Origin: Actinomycetes bacterium
Lineage (GTDB): Bacteria > Actinomycetota > Actinomycetes > Mycobacteriales > Mycobacteriaceae
Assembly: GCA_022601275.1 (NCBI GenBank)
Contig: JAHZIT010000059.1
Coordinates: 1 to 38,735, forward strand
Length of the DNA stretch: 38,735 nt
Direction: 5' to 3'
In this document: piece by piece, positions 8,549-16,324 of the stretch
Layout of the letters: the number at the start of each line of letters is the position of its first letter
Numbering within the stretch: position 1 is the stretch's first letter
The notes under the pieces: model-generated
Told to the model about the DNA's origin: nothing
Databases searched by the model: none
Seen by the model: the letters and a program-made list of their open reading frames with translations, nothing else
Made by a program: the position numbers and the translations under genes

Positions 8549-9852
8549 CGTCGCATGTCCGTCCTGTGTTCGGGCACCAGTGCCATCGCCTCGTCAAGCG
8601 CGACATCTCCGGTCCAGCCCACGATGTCAACCCCGACCGCAGCCATATCTCGGTACATGAGCGAGCGCTCCAACGTCCACATCCGGTCGACCAGCGGATC
8701 ATGCTCGCCTTCCACCGGGTTGCCGTCCAGAACGTCCACTGCGACCACGGCATGTCCTCGCTTGCGCAGATCGATCAACGCCAGGGCGAATTCCGTTTCG
8801 AGCATGGTGGAGAACGCGACGATCAGTGCGCTCGGAGGCACCGCGGGCCGGGGCGCCAGGGTGCCCGATGCCCGATCAAAGCTGTCGGCGGCGCCGAGCA
8901 CGGTGTCCAGAATCCGGTAGAACTGACGCTGCCCGGTGTCGGGGCCGAGCCAGCGGATGTTGCGGCTGCCGAGCGCCACCAAGCCGGCACGGTCGCCGTA
9001 ACGCAATGCGCTCTGCACCACTTGCGCTGCCCCGCGCGCCGTCCGCTCGCTCGCAGCCGTGGCCGGACCGGGCGGTTGCGCATAGGTATCGATCAGCACG
9101 ACCACATCGGCCGCGCGGTCGGTCAGCCGTTCGTTGACGTGCAGCGCGCTGCGTCGCGCACTGACCGGCCAATTGACGGTCCGTATCTGGTCGCCGGGGA
9201 CATAGGGCCGAATGCTTGCGTACTCCACGCCGGGACCGACGTGGCGGGTGAGATGGGTACCGATCCGGTCGAGCAGGTCAGTCCGCGGGATCGGTGTCGA
9301 CTGCGGCGAAGCTACCGGGAATACGGATACCTCGGCGACCTCGGCTGTGCCGGTGCCCTCAAGAAGCCCACCTCGGCCCAGCACCCGCACCGAGGCCTGG
9401 ATCGGATACCGACCCCAGCGGGACGCCTGCACGGCCAGGGTCTGGCCCGCGGTCGCCCGCGCCGGCCGTTCCGCCGCGACTCTTGTTGAGGGGGTTTCCT
9501 GCGCGACGAGCTCGAGCTCCATTCCCGGCAACACCGAGCAGTCCAGCTCGACCGCAGCGCCGTCGTCGGGCTCTGCCCAAATATCCACTTGCACTTGCTC
9601 TGTTTCGAAACAACGCTGCATTCCCGGCTGGCCCTGCACCCGGACAATCGGCACCGAGCGCTGCCAGCCGATGGAACACAGCACACCGAGCATCGGTGCC
9701 GCAAACGCGATGAGCTCCCACCTGGCAGTCAACAGAGCGCAGGCTATCGCAGCGCCTGTGCAGGTGGCGATCGCTCTGGTCAGCGGTGATGCGCGCCAGC
9801 GCAATTCGGCGATCACACTGGAAGGCTCGCCGGGAGAGTTCATCGCGCTCAC
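8545..9852 (-). CDS. DUF58 (von Willebrand-like) protein of a MoxR cluster
   Basis: 435 residues: two membrane helices near the N-terminus (about 27-62), a beta-rich extracellular-like stretch, then the DUF58 signature (GVEYASIRPYVPGDQIRTVN, about 213-232) and a vWA-like domain beginning ADVVVLIDTYAQ. MIDAS-type metal-site residues are only partly kept. DUF58 proteins pair with MoxR AAA ATPases, thought to act as chaperones for metal-site or cell-envelope proteins. The GTG start at 9852 overlaps the moxR stop by 4 bp (GTGA). Confidence 0.85.
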   Translation of the reverse strand: MSAMNSPGEPSSVIAELRWRASPLTRAIATCTGAAIACALLTARWELIAFAAPMLGVLCSIGWQRSVPIVRVQGQPGMQRCFETEQVQVDIWAEPDDGAAVELDCSVLPGMELELVAQETPSTRVAAERPARATAGQTLAVQASRWGRYPIQASVRVLGRGGLLEGTGTAEVAEVSVFPVASPQSTPIPRTDLLDRIGTHLTRHVGPGVEYASIRPYVPGDQIRTVNWPVSARRSALHVNERLTDRAADVVVLIDTYAQPPGPATAASERTARGAAQVVQSALRYGDRAGLVALGSRNIRWLGPDTGQRQFYRILDTVLGAADSFDRASGTLAPRPAVPPSALIVAFSTMLETEFALALIDLRKRGHAVVAVDVLDGNPVEGEHDPLVDRMWTLERSLMYRDMAAVGVDIVGWTGDVALDEAMALVPEHRTDMRR

Positions 9853-10811
9853 CGCGTTCGGGGCACCGGCAGGCGCCGCAGCAGTTCGTCGACGACGTCA
9901 GCTCCCTGCACCCGACGGACCCACATCTCAGGTCGCAGGCTGATCCGGTGCGCCATCGTCGGAACCGCGAGCGCCTTCACATCCTCGGGGATGACATAGT
10001 CCCGGCCGAGGAGCATCGCGCGGGCCCGCGCCAGTTGCACGAGATCGAGTTCGGCGCGCGGGCTGGCGCCGACGGCGACCTGCGGATGCTTCCTACTGGC
10101 GCCCGCGAGTGACACGACGTACTGCAGCACGTCATCGTGGACGGTCACCTGTTCGACCGATTCCTGCATGGCTAACAGATCGCTGGCGTCGACCACCTGC
10201 TGCACGACCGGGATCTGGGATCCGCGGGTGAGTCGGCGGCGCAGCATCGTGGCCTCTTCCTGCTCGGACAAGTACTTCAGTTCCAGCCTGATCGCGAATC
10301 GATCGAGCTGCGCCTCGGGCAGCGGATAGGTGCCCTCGTACTCGATCGGGTTGTCGGTGGCCAGCACCAGGAAGGGTTCGGGCAGCCGATAGGTCACCCC
10401 GTCGATGCTGACCTGCTGCTCGGCCATCGCCTCCAGCAGCGCGGCCTGCGTCTTGGGCGGTGTCCGGTTGATCTCGTCGCCCAGCAGCAGGTTGGTGAAG
10501 ATGGGGCCACGGCGGAACTCGAACCGCCCCCCCTGCATGTCGTAGATCGTCGAACCGAGCAGGTCAGCCGGAAGCAGGTCCGGGGTGAACTGCACACGGG
10601 TGAACTCCAGGCCCAGTGCGGTGGCGAAAGACTTCGCTATGAGCGTCTTTCCGAGCCCCGGTAGATCCTCGATGAGTGCGTGCCCACGAGCGAGCACCGT
10701 GATCAGGATCAGGTTGAGCGCCGGACGTTTGCCGACCACCACCCGGCCTATCTCGTCCAACACCGATTCACAGAGCGCGGTGGTCGTTGCCGGCTGAAGG
10801 TCGTGCGTCAT
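9849..10811 (-). CDS. MoxR-type AAA+ ATPase
   Basis: 320 residues. Walker A is EDLPGLGKT (49-57) and Walker B LLGDEINR (D112, E113); sensor regions LATDNPIEYEGTYPLPEAQLDRF and a C-terminal lid follow, typical of the MoxR family. ATG at 10811 overlaps the upstream gene stop (ATGA), which fixes the start; the open frame upstream of it is antisense-like shadow. Together with DUF58, DUF4129 and membrane genes it forms a MoxR chaperone cluster. The client protein is unknown. Confidence 0.9.
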   Translation of the reverse strand: MTHDLQPATTTALCESVLDEIGRVVVGKRPALNLILITVLARGHALIEDLPGLGKTLIAKSFATALGLEFTRVQFTPDLLPADLLGSTIYDMQGGRFEFRRGPIFTNLLLGDEINRTPPKTQAALLEAMAEQQVSIDGVTYRLPEPFLVLATDNPIEYEGTYPLPEAQLDRFAIRLELKYLSEQEEATMLRRRLTRGSQIPVVQQVVDASDLLAMQESVEQVTVHDDVLQYVVSLAGASRKHPQVAVGASPRAELDLVQLARARAMLLGRDYVIPEDVKALAVPTMAHRISLRPEMWVRRVQGADVVDELLRRLPVPRTR

Positions 10812-11320
10812 AGCCGCTCCAGGCGTTGCAGAATGTCGTTGAGCGTTTCTCGGCCGGGCCCGGGCTCCCGCCCCCCGGTCCGGGAGATGTTCTCCGGGTC
10901 TACCCACTGCCACAACTGTTCGCCGAACAGCATGTGGCCGGTGGCTTGGAACGCCTTGGGGTCCTTGGCTTTCCGCTGGCCTGCGGCGAGCTCGAACTGC
11001 CTCGCCAGAATCGGGCGCAGGCGACGGTCCCAGTCCGCCCGTGACGCCTCCGACCAGGCAATCATAGTCTCGGTACGCGTCAACCAACGGCGTAGCGCTG
11101 CGCCGGCATCTTCGGTGGCCGTGTCATCGACGGCATCCTCGGTCACGGCGTCATCGACGGCATCGGCTGCGCGAGAAGTGAGGTGCCACCGCGCGATGAG
11201 CAGCACAACTGCAACTGCGGCGCCCGTCACCGCAACTACCAGATGCCGGTCGAGCTGGGTTACCGCAACCAACTGCACCGCCGCCACCAGGCACACTCCT
11301 GCGATGATCAGGTTCCTCAT
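10808..11320 (-). CDS. Membrane-anchored hypothetical protein with 9-residue acidic repeat
   Basis: 170 residues. Two hydrophobic helices (about 4-20 and 28-44) are followed by a tandem acidic repeat, AVDDAVTED and AVDDTATED (54-71), and a helical cytoplasmic part containing RWLTRTETMIAWSEASRADWDRRL. It is the third conserved component between DUF4129 and MoxR in such clusters. ATG at 11320 overlaps the DUF4129 stop (ATGA). Function unknown. Confidence 0.75.
   Translation of the reverse strand: MRNLIIAGVCLVAAVQLVAVTQLDRHLVVAVTGAAVAVVLLIARWHLTSRAADAVDDAVTEDAVDDTATEDAGAALRRWLTRTETMIAWSEASRADWDRRLRPILARQFELAAGQRKAKDPKAFQATGHMLFGEQLWQWVDPENISRTGGREPGPGRETLNDILQRLERL
11108..11161 (-). repeat. 27-bp in-frame coding duplication
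   Basis: Two imperfect 27-bp copies inside the hypothetical membrane protein encode AVDDAVTED and AVDDTATED. Confidence 0.7.
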
Positions 11321-12249
11321 GAGGCGCCTTGCAAGTCGCGCTGCACCAGACGCAGCGCCCGAACCGCGCCCGCGCGGTGGCCCTCGTTCATCACGTGCGG
11401 GCTGAACCGCGCCTCTTGGAACAAGTCGACCAGTTCGGCCGCGCTGTCTGCGTCCAGGGCCCGGCGCTCAACGGCCCGGGCAAGTACCTCCGAGGGCGTA
11501 TCGGAATCCTGGGGCGTGGTGCCTGGCGACTTCTCCAGCTCCCGCTCCATCGCCGCGTAGCAGGCGATGATCGCTTCGCGAGGATCGCGGCTGAGGTCGC
11601 CGATCTCGACCAGCCCGAGTTCTGCGGCCCTGGCAAGATCTGGTTCGGCGGACGGAGTGCCGGCCGGCGCATCGGCCCAGACGGTCGATGGCATCGCGGC
11701 GCCTGCGCGTCTGCGCCCGATCCACGTCGCGGCGGCCGCCAGAACAAACAGCGTGACCGCGGCTACCACGAGTGCACCGAACACACCGCCGTCGTCGGTC
11801 GGCCTCGGTGGCGGGGCTTCGGCCTCGTCACCCTCCAGCACAACCCCGGATTCGGGGTCTGTGAACGGCACCTCGTCGAGGAGCAATCCGGATCTCCACC
11901 GCATCAGCAGCAGCATCACCAGCAGCCAGCCGATCAGAATAGCCGCGAGAATCGCAAGCAGCCGCCACGGCACTCTGATTCCCGCGCCGCGGCGTCTGCG
12001 CAGCGGCTCGCCAGGGCTCGGGACTGCCCGGCGACGCTCCTGGGCCAGTATCGCGGCCGCGATGATGAAGATCGATATGGCGAGCATGGCGACGATGGCG
12101 TAGAAGCCGCTGGGACCGCCGGACGCCGGTTCGGGAGAATCCGGAGCGGGTTCGGCTCCGGGCAGATAGCCCCGCAGCGCCACGACAGCCAGCAGTAGCA
12201 GCACGATCACCGCGACCGTGCGTGCCACCGCCTTGTTGCCACCGGGCAT
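11317..12249 (-). CDS. DUF4129 membrane protein, first gene of MoxR operon
   Basis: 310 residues with four hydrophobic helices (about 8-25, 48-68, 92-113, 154-175), short charged loops and a C-terminal DUF4129 domain (from about 205: AAELGLVEIGDLSRDPREAIIACY, ending with EARFSPHVMNEGHRAGAVRAL). The domain occurs in MoxR clusters and in transglutaminase-like membrane proteins, and often stands at the C-terminus on the cytoplasmic face. It heads a five-gene operon in which every junction is a 4-bp overlap. Confidence 0.85.
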   Translation of the reverse strand: MPGGNKAVARTVAVIVLLLLAVVALRGYLPGAEPAPDSPEPASGGPSGFYAIVAMLAISIFIIAAAILAQERRRAVPSPGEPLRRRRGAGIRVPWRLLAILAAILIGWLLVMLLLMRWRSGLLLDEVPFTDPESGVVLEGDEAEAPPPRPTDDGGVFGALVVAAVTLFVLAAAATWIGRRRAGAAMPSTVWADAPAGTPSAEPDLARAAELGLVEIGDLSRDPREAIIACYAAMERELEKSPGTTPQDSDTPSEVLARAVERRALDADSAAELVDLFQEARFSPHVMNEGHRAGAVRALRLVQRDLQGAS

Positions 12250-12380
12250 CGGCCCATCCTCAGCATCATGGGCGCGAGCCCATCTTCAACGCCGCGCCGA
12301 GGGCCGGGACGGCCGTCGGCCTGTGCTCATCGTGGCACGCTGCTCGCGCCATGCGCCGGGAAAGCGTTGGTGCTACCCGG

Positions 12381-13346
12381 TCAGAACATCTGCCAGTCCG
12401 AAGCACCGTCGGGCTGGGTGTACATGCCGGTCGAATTCTTGATCACAACCGGATCGCCGCTGCCGAAGTTGTCAAAGAACCACTGCGCGTCAGCCGGGCT
12501 GAGGTTGATGCACCCGTGGCTGACGTTGCTGTTGCCCTGCGCACCTACCGACCACGGCGCGCTGTGCACGAAGATGCCGCCGTTGTCGATTCGTACCGCG
12601 TCCTGAACCTTGATCTTGTAGCCCTCAGGGTCTGTGACCGGCACCCCGTACGTCGACGAATCCATCACCAGGTCGGCGAACTTCTCCAGCACGTAATAGG
12701 TGCCGTTCTTGGTCTCGTAACCCTTCTTGCCCATCGAAACCGGGAACGTCTTCTCCAGCACCCCGTTGCGGACGATGTACATCTCATGGGTGGCGTTGTC
12801 TACGGTTGCGACCAGCTGTTCGGGGACGGTGAAACTCGATTTGGTACCGGCGGCATCGATGTTGACGACGGTGCCCGCCGGCCAGAAGTCTTGGGGCCGC
12901 CAACGCACCTGGGTATCGGTGACCCAGTAGAACCGGCCGGGTACCGGCGGATTCGACGTGATATGAATCGCGTCCTGGGCCATCTGCCGGTTGGCGATGG
13001 GCCGCTGGAAGTTGATGTAGATCGGCTTCGCGGCGCCCGCGATCGACCCGTTGACCGGATTGAACGACGGCGGCACGAACGGCGGCTTTCCGCGGAACGG
13101 GTTAGGGTTCTGCCCGCCCGGGGTGCCCGGAGGAATGGGCAGCGGTTGCCCCGGTATCACGCCCAGCGGATCAACCTCCGTCGCCGCGAGGGGGTCCGCA
13201 GGGGGCGGTGGTGGGGGGAAGACGAAGGGGTCGACCGGCGCCGGGGCCGGCTGCGCGAGCGCCGACGGTGCGCCCAGGGTCATCCCGGTGATTACGGTGA
13301 CCGCCAGGAAAGCGGCGATCAGCCGACTCTTGTTTCGCCGCAGCAT
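12381..13346 (-). CDS. L,D-transpeptidase (Rv0192 / LdtMt4 type)
   Basis: 321 residues with a signal peptide (cleavage probably after ALA at 31), a Pro-rich linker (32-96), an Ig-like domain (about 105-175) and a YkuD catalytic domain. Catalytic signature: H261 (IFVHSAP) and SHGCINLS with C279 the nucleophile. It makes 3-3 cross-links in periplasmic peptidoglycan and is part of the carbapenem-sensitive set of mycobacterial enzymes. Length and position match M. tuberculosis Rv0192. It stands alone, with a 421-nt intergenic region upstream. Confidence 0.93.
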   Translation of the reverse strand: MLRRNKSRLIAAFLAVTVITGMTLGAPSALAQPAPAPVDPFVFPPPPPPADPLAATEVDPLGVIPGQPLPIPPGTPGGQNPNPFRGKPPFVPPSFNPVNGSIAGAAKPIYINFQRPIANRQMAQDAIHITSNPPVPGRFYWVTDTQVRWRPQDFWPAGTVVNIDAAGTKSSFTVPEQLVATVDNATHEMYIVRNGVLEKTFPVSMGKKGYETKNGTYYVLEKFADLVMDSSTYGVPVTDPEGYKIKVQDAVRIDNGGIFVHSAPWSVGAQGNSNVSHGCINLSPADAQWFFDNFGSGDPVVIKNSTGMYTQPDGASDWQMF

Positions 13347-13767
13347 GCGTATACCTCCAGTTCAGCGATTACACCCAGTGTGGCACAGCGCGAGAGTCAG
13401 TCTCGCTGCCGAGCATTTTCGTTCTGTCCGGATAGGTGCACTGAGCTGCACTGATATCGCCTGGCTGGACCAAAGCGTTACGTGAGGAACAGTTGGGCCA
13501 GACTGAGATGAATCACACGTCGCCGGACACATTCAGCAAAGCCCGGGAAGCTCAGACGACTCGGGCAAGGCTGCGAAGACCCAGGTCTATGGCCCTGGCG
13601 CTGGGAACAGCCGCTCCAGTGTTCTCCGCTGCCGGGTGGTCCCCATTCTGCCGTATCGAATTAGTCTGCCGGATCGCGGTTATCCCCAATTCGGTTTTTG
13701 TCCACAGGGTGGGCTCCGGTGGCGATGCCGGGATCTTTATCGCACGTTTGTTCGATATTTTGGGTTC
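13347..13767. other. Intergenic region between ldt and the 13E12 gene
   Basis: 421 nt between divergent genes. Visible items: a 6-bp stem (GCGAGA 13390-13395, TCTCGC 13401-13406) close to the ldt start, and a LexA-like box at 13740-13755. Overlapping open frames on both strands here run into the 13E12 gene and lack a ribosome site or recognisable sequence. Confidence 0.5.
13740..13755 (+). promoter_or_regulatory. Near-consensus LexA (SOS) box upstream of the 13E12 gene
   Basis: TCGCACGTTTGTTCGA matches the mycobacterial SOS palindrome TCGAAC-N4-GTTCGA at all but one fixed position and ends 12 nt before the ATG at 13768. Several M. tuberculosis 13E12 genes are known to be DNA-damage inducible through LexA, which supports the reading. 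Confidence 0.65.
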
Positions 13768-15174
13768 ATGGGTCAGTTCCTCACCGGCGAGACAGCACGG
13801 CAGCGGTTGGATACGTTGCTCGGTCAGGTCGAGGCCGCCTACCAGGAAATGGGCGAGGTAGCTACCGACGAGGTCGGCACCGCATTTCGGGAGCAAATCG
13901 CCGAGCGACTCGAACACCAGCAACGACTCAACCGGGGGCTGATGTATCGCACCTTCGCTCAGATCGCCGACCCGCCCGACGACGCCGCGATGGCGCCCGA
14001 CACCCTGACCCGACTGGGCGCCCAGCTACGGATCCCGACCCGCGAGATCAAACGCCGCTTCAGCGTCGCCGCCCGGATCACCCCCCGGCGCCAACTCACC
14101 GGTCCAGCACTGGGCGCACAGTTCAGTGTCCTGGCCCAGGCGATATCCACCGGATCCCTGGGTGAAGACCACCTCCGAGCGATCACCCGCGTGCTCGACA
14201 TACTGCCCTCAGCAACCTCCCAGCGCGACCGGGACGAGGTGGAAACCACCCTGGTCCGCGAAGCCGGCAAGCACGACGCGGACTTCGTCACCGCCCTGGG
14301 ACGGGCCATCGACGACGTATTCAACCCCGACGGGCACTACGACGAAAACGACCGAGCCCGCCGCCGCGGCCTACGACTGTCCCCACAGGACATCGACGGA
14401 ATGTCACGACTGACCGGCTGGATCGACCCCGAAACCCGGTCCTACCTCGAAGCGGTCACCGCCGCGGTCCGACCCGGCCGCCACCTGCCCGACAGCACCC
14501 CCGAACCGACCCGCGACGACCGCACGAAGGCCCAACGCTGCCACGACGGAATCAAACTGGCACTGAAGACCGCGATCGCATCCAAACAAATGGGGTCCCA
14601 CCGCGGCCACCCGGTCACCGTGATCGTCTCCACCACCCTGGCCGAACTCAACCAAGCCGCCCACGCCGTCAACGACACCAGCACCTCGATGCCCCCACCA
14701 GCACGCACCGGCGGCGGCAGCGCCCTACCGATGCGAGACCTCATCCGAATGGCCACCGACGCCATCCACTACCTCGCAGTCTTCGACGAACACACCCAAC
14801 GCCCGCTCTACCTAGGCCGCCAAACCCGCCTCGCCACCACCGACCAACGGATCATCTGCCACGCCCGCGACCGCGGCTGCACACGACCGAACTGCCTGAC
14901 CCCGGGCTACCACTGCGAAGTCCACCACAGCCCCGACTGGGCCACCCCACACGGCCGCACCGACGCCGACACCCTGTTCTTCGCCTGCGGACCCGACCAC
15001 AAACTCCTCACCGACGGCCACCACAGCGCCACAGTCACCAACACCGGACGCCTCGCCTGGACCAACAACCACCCAAACCCAGAACGAGAACCACAGATCA
15101 ACCACGCCCACCACCCCGACGAACTCCTACGCGGCGACCCCGACCCACCCCCGAACCAAAGGACCGGCACCTAG
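13768..15174 (+). CDS. 13E12 repeat family protein (DUF222 and HNH endonuclease)
   Basis: 468 residues: an N-terminal DUF222 helical domain (about 10-300) and a C-terminal HNH nuclease-like domain with C364, CEVHH at 383-387, and TDADTLFFACGPDHKLL. The central HNH asparagine position reads Thr, as in some other family members. The family (REP13E12 in M. tuberculosis) is multicopy and includes phage-integration sites and SOS-induced members; biochemical activity is unproven. Codons end in C far more uniformly than in neighbouring genes, suggesting separate ancestry. It has no counterpart at this point in M. tuberculosis (Rv0191/0192 gap), so it looks inserted. A LexA-like box lies 12 nt upstream. 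The TAG stop starts a tandem repeat array. Confidence 0.9.
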   Translation: MGQFLTGETARQRLDTLLGQVEAAYQEMGEVATDEVGTAFREQIAERLEHQQRLNRGLMYRTFAQIADPPDDAAMAPDTLTRLGAQLRIPTREIKRRFSVAARITPRRQLTGPALGAQFSVLAQAISTGSLGEDHLRAITRVLDILPSATSQRDRDEVETTLVREAGKHDADFVTALGRAIDDVFNPDGHYDENDRARRRGLRLSPQDIDGMSRLTGWIDPETRSYLEAVTAAVRPGRHLPDSTPEPTRDDRTKAQRCHDGIKLALKTAIASKQMGSHRGHPVTVIVSTTLAELNQAAHAVNDTSTSMPPPARTGGGSALPMRDLIRMATDAIHYLAVFDEHTQRPLYLGRQTRLATTDQRIICHARDRGCTRPNCLTPGYHCEVHHSPDWATPHGRTDADTLFFACGPDHKLLTDGHHSATVTNTGRLAWTNNHPNPEREPQINHAHHPDELLRGDPDPPPNQRTGT

Positions 15175-15270
15175 CAACGGACCGGCAACCAGGGTCGAAC
15201 CGGAACCCAGGAACGGACCGGAACGGACCAGACCGGCACCTAGGATCGGACCGGACCGGCACCTAGGATC
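15161..15270. repeat. 18/23-bp tandem repeat spanning the stops of 13E12 and ricR genes
   Basis: Units: GGACCGGCACCTAGCAAC (15161-15178), GGACCGGCAACCAGGGTC (15179-15196), GAACCGGAACCCAGGAAC (15197-15214), a 10-nt partial copy, then two 23-nt copies (15225-15247, 15248-15270) ending CACCTAGGATC. The first unit holds the 13E12 stop; the last holds the ricR stop on the other strand, because CTAG reads TAG both ways. TAG alternates with CAG. Confidence 0.85.
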
Positions 15271-15604
15271 GGACGAGTCGGGCGATCGCCGCCGAAGCCT
15301 CCGCGAGCTTGACGTCCCCCTCTGCACCGCCCGCACTAACCGCGTCAGTGACGCAGTGGCCGAGGTGCTCGTCCAGCAGTCCGAGCGCTACGGACTGAAG
15401 AGCGCTGTTCACCGCGCTGATCTGGGTGAGGATATCGATGCAGTACTTGTCGTCATCGATCATCTTGGCAATGCCGCGAACCTGCCCCTCGATGCGACGC
15501 AGCCGCTTGGCGTAGTTGTCTTTCTGTGGCGAGTAGCCATGAACGCCCGCGCCGCCTGCACCCGCAACGACCTGAGCTCCGTCCGCGTCGGGATTCTCAC
15601 TCAC
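15263..15604 (-). CDS. ricR: Copper-sensing repressor RicR (CsoR family)
   Basis: 113 residues. The CsoR Cu(I) site is complete: C55, H80 and C84, with the 25- and 4-residue spacings of M. tuberculosis CsoR (C36, H61, C65). The core includes RLRRIEGQVRGI. RicR (Rv0190) is the copper-released repressor that controls copper-defence genes. Its divergent neighbour in M. tuberculosis is also ilvD. The start GTG at 15604 overlaps the DUF305 stop (GTGA), so the two are co-translated. A perfect RicR palindrome lies ahead of the operon, so autoregulation is expected. The TAG stop lies inside a tandem repeat array. Confidence 0.9.
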   Translation of the reverse strand: MSENPDADGAQVVAGAGGAGVHGYSPQKDNYAKRLRRIEGQVRGIAKMIDDDKYCIDILTQISAVNSALQSVALGLLDEHLGHCVTDAVSAGGAEGDVKLAEASAAIARLVRS

Positions 15605-16245
15605 GGCCCGACCTCCTCCAGCATCTTCTTCATCCGCTCGATTTCGGCCTCCTGCTGGGCGGCCATGGTCTCGGCCAAAGCGCGGGCGTCGACATTGGCG
15701 CCGTCGGCGATCTCGGCATTGGCGATCTCGAGCGAACCCTGATGGTGTCTGATCATCGACTCCAGCCACAGCGCGTCGAATTCGGGGCCGCGCAGCGACT
15801 CCAATTCGGCAATGGTCGCGTCGTCAACCGTCACCGGCATTGCCGGTATCCGCCCGGCCGCACCTTCCCCACCGTTCGGCGCGTCGCCGAGGTCCGGGTT
15901 CTCGTTCCACTGCACCAGCAGGACATTGAGTATCTTGATCTCGGGCTGTTGCACCGCTGAGATCTCGCTTGCCAGCGCGGCCAGCGCGGGGTTCGTCGAG
16001 CGTTCCCTGACCAGCTTCACCAGCTCGGTGGCCTGCCGGTGGTCGGCAATCATGTTGTTGGCGAAAGAGACGTCAACGCTGTTGTAACCCGCGGGCTCTC
16101 CGGTGATCACCGCCTGTTCGGGAATCCTGGGGTCCACGGGAGCGCCTTGGTCGGGAGCCGGCGGGCTGCCGGTGCAGGCCGCCAACAGAGCCGCCGCCAC
16201 CACCGTGACGAAGGCGGCAGCCAGGCGTGCAGGGATACAACTCAT
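15601..16245 (-). CDS. DUF305 lipoprotein, copper-regulated operon
   Basis: 214 residues. A lipoprotein signal ends LLAAC (C24). Two four-helix-type repeats carry the DUF305 His signatures, [13 protein letters not shown] and [14 protein letters not shown], with Met-rich surroundings near the C-terminus (ERMKKML). DUF305 is ferritin-like and often found with copper or metal-stress genes; direct metal binding here is inference. It sits between the RicR operator and ricR, so it is very probably copper-induced. ATG at 16245 follows the operator/-10 by about 12 nt, leaving a very short leader. Confidence 0.88.
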   Translation of the reverse strand: MSCIPARLAAAFVTVVAAALLAACTGSPPAPDQGAPVDPRIPEQAVITGEPAGYNSVDVSFANNMIADHRQATELVKLVRERSTNPALAALASEISAVQQPEIKILNVLLVQWNENPDLGDAPNGGEGAAGRIPAMPVTVDDATIAELESLRGPEFDALWLESMIRHHQGSLEIANAEIADGANVDARALAETMAAQQEAEIERMKKMLEEVGP

Positions 16246-16261
16246 GCGCTCAGCGTACTTG

Positions 16262-16276
16262 TACCCTGCGGGGGTA
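16262..16276. promoter_or_regulatory. RicR operator, perfect TACCC-N5-GGGTA palindrome
   Basis: TACCC (16262-16266), TGCGG, GGGTA (16272-16276) matches the RicR/CsoR-type consensus exactly. On the minus strand its end merges with TACAAG (16263-16258), a plausible -10 for the DUF305-ricR operon, so bound RicR would cover the promoter. Confidence 0.85.
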
Positions 16277-16324
16277 TCGAGGAGAGGTTTGGCCGGGGAT
16301 TCACCCGGAGGCATACTTGGGCTC

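Noticed and set aside
13390..13406. Rho-independent terminator near ldt
   Set aside because: The 6-bp stem lies upstream of the ldt start, lacks a T tract and does not follow any gene.
13493..13923. Overlapping open frames on both strands upstream of the 13E12 gene
   Set aside because: They run into the 13E12 coding region, have no ribosome site and no family-like sequence.
16103..16324. Longer N-terminus for ilvD
   Set aside because: The extension crosses the RicR operator and the antisense DUF305 start and has no homology to the family.
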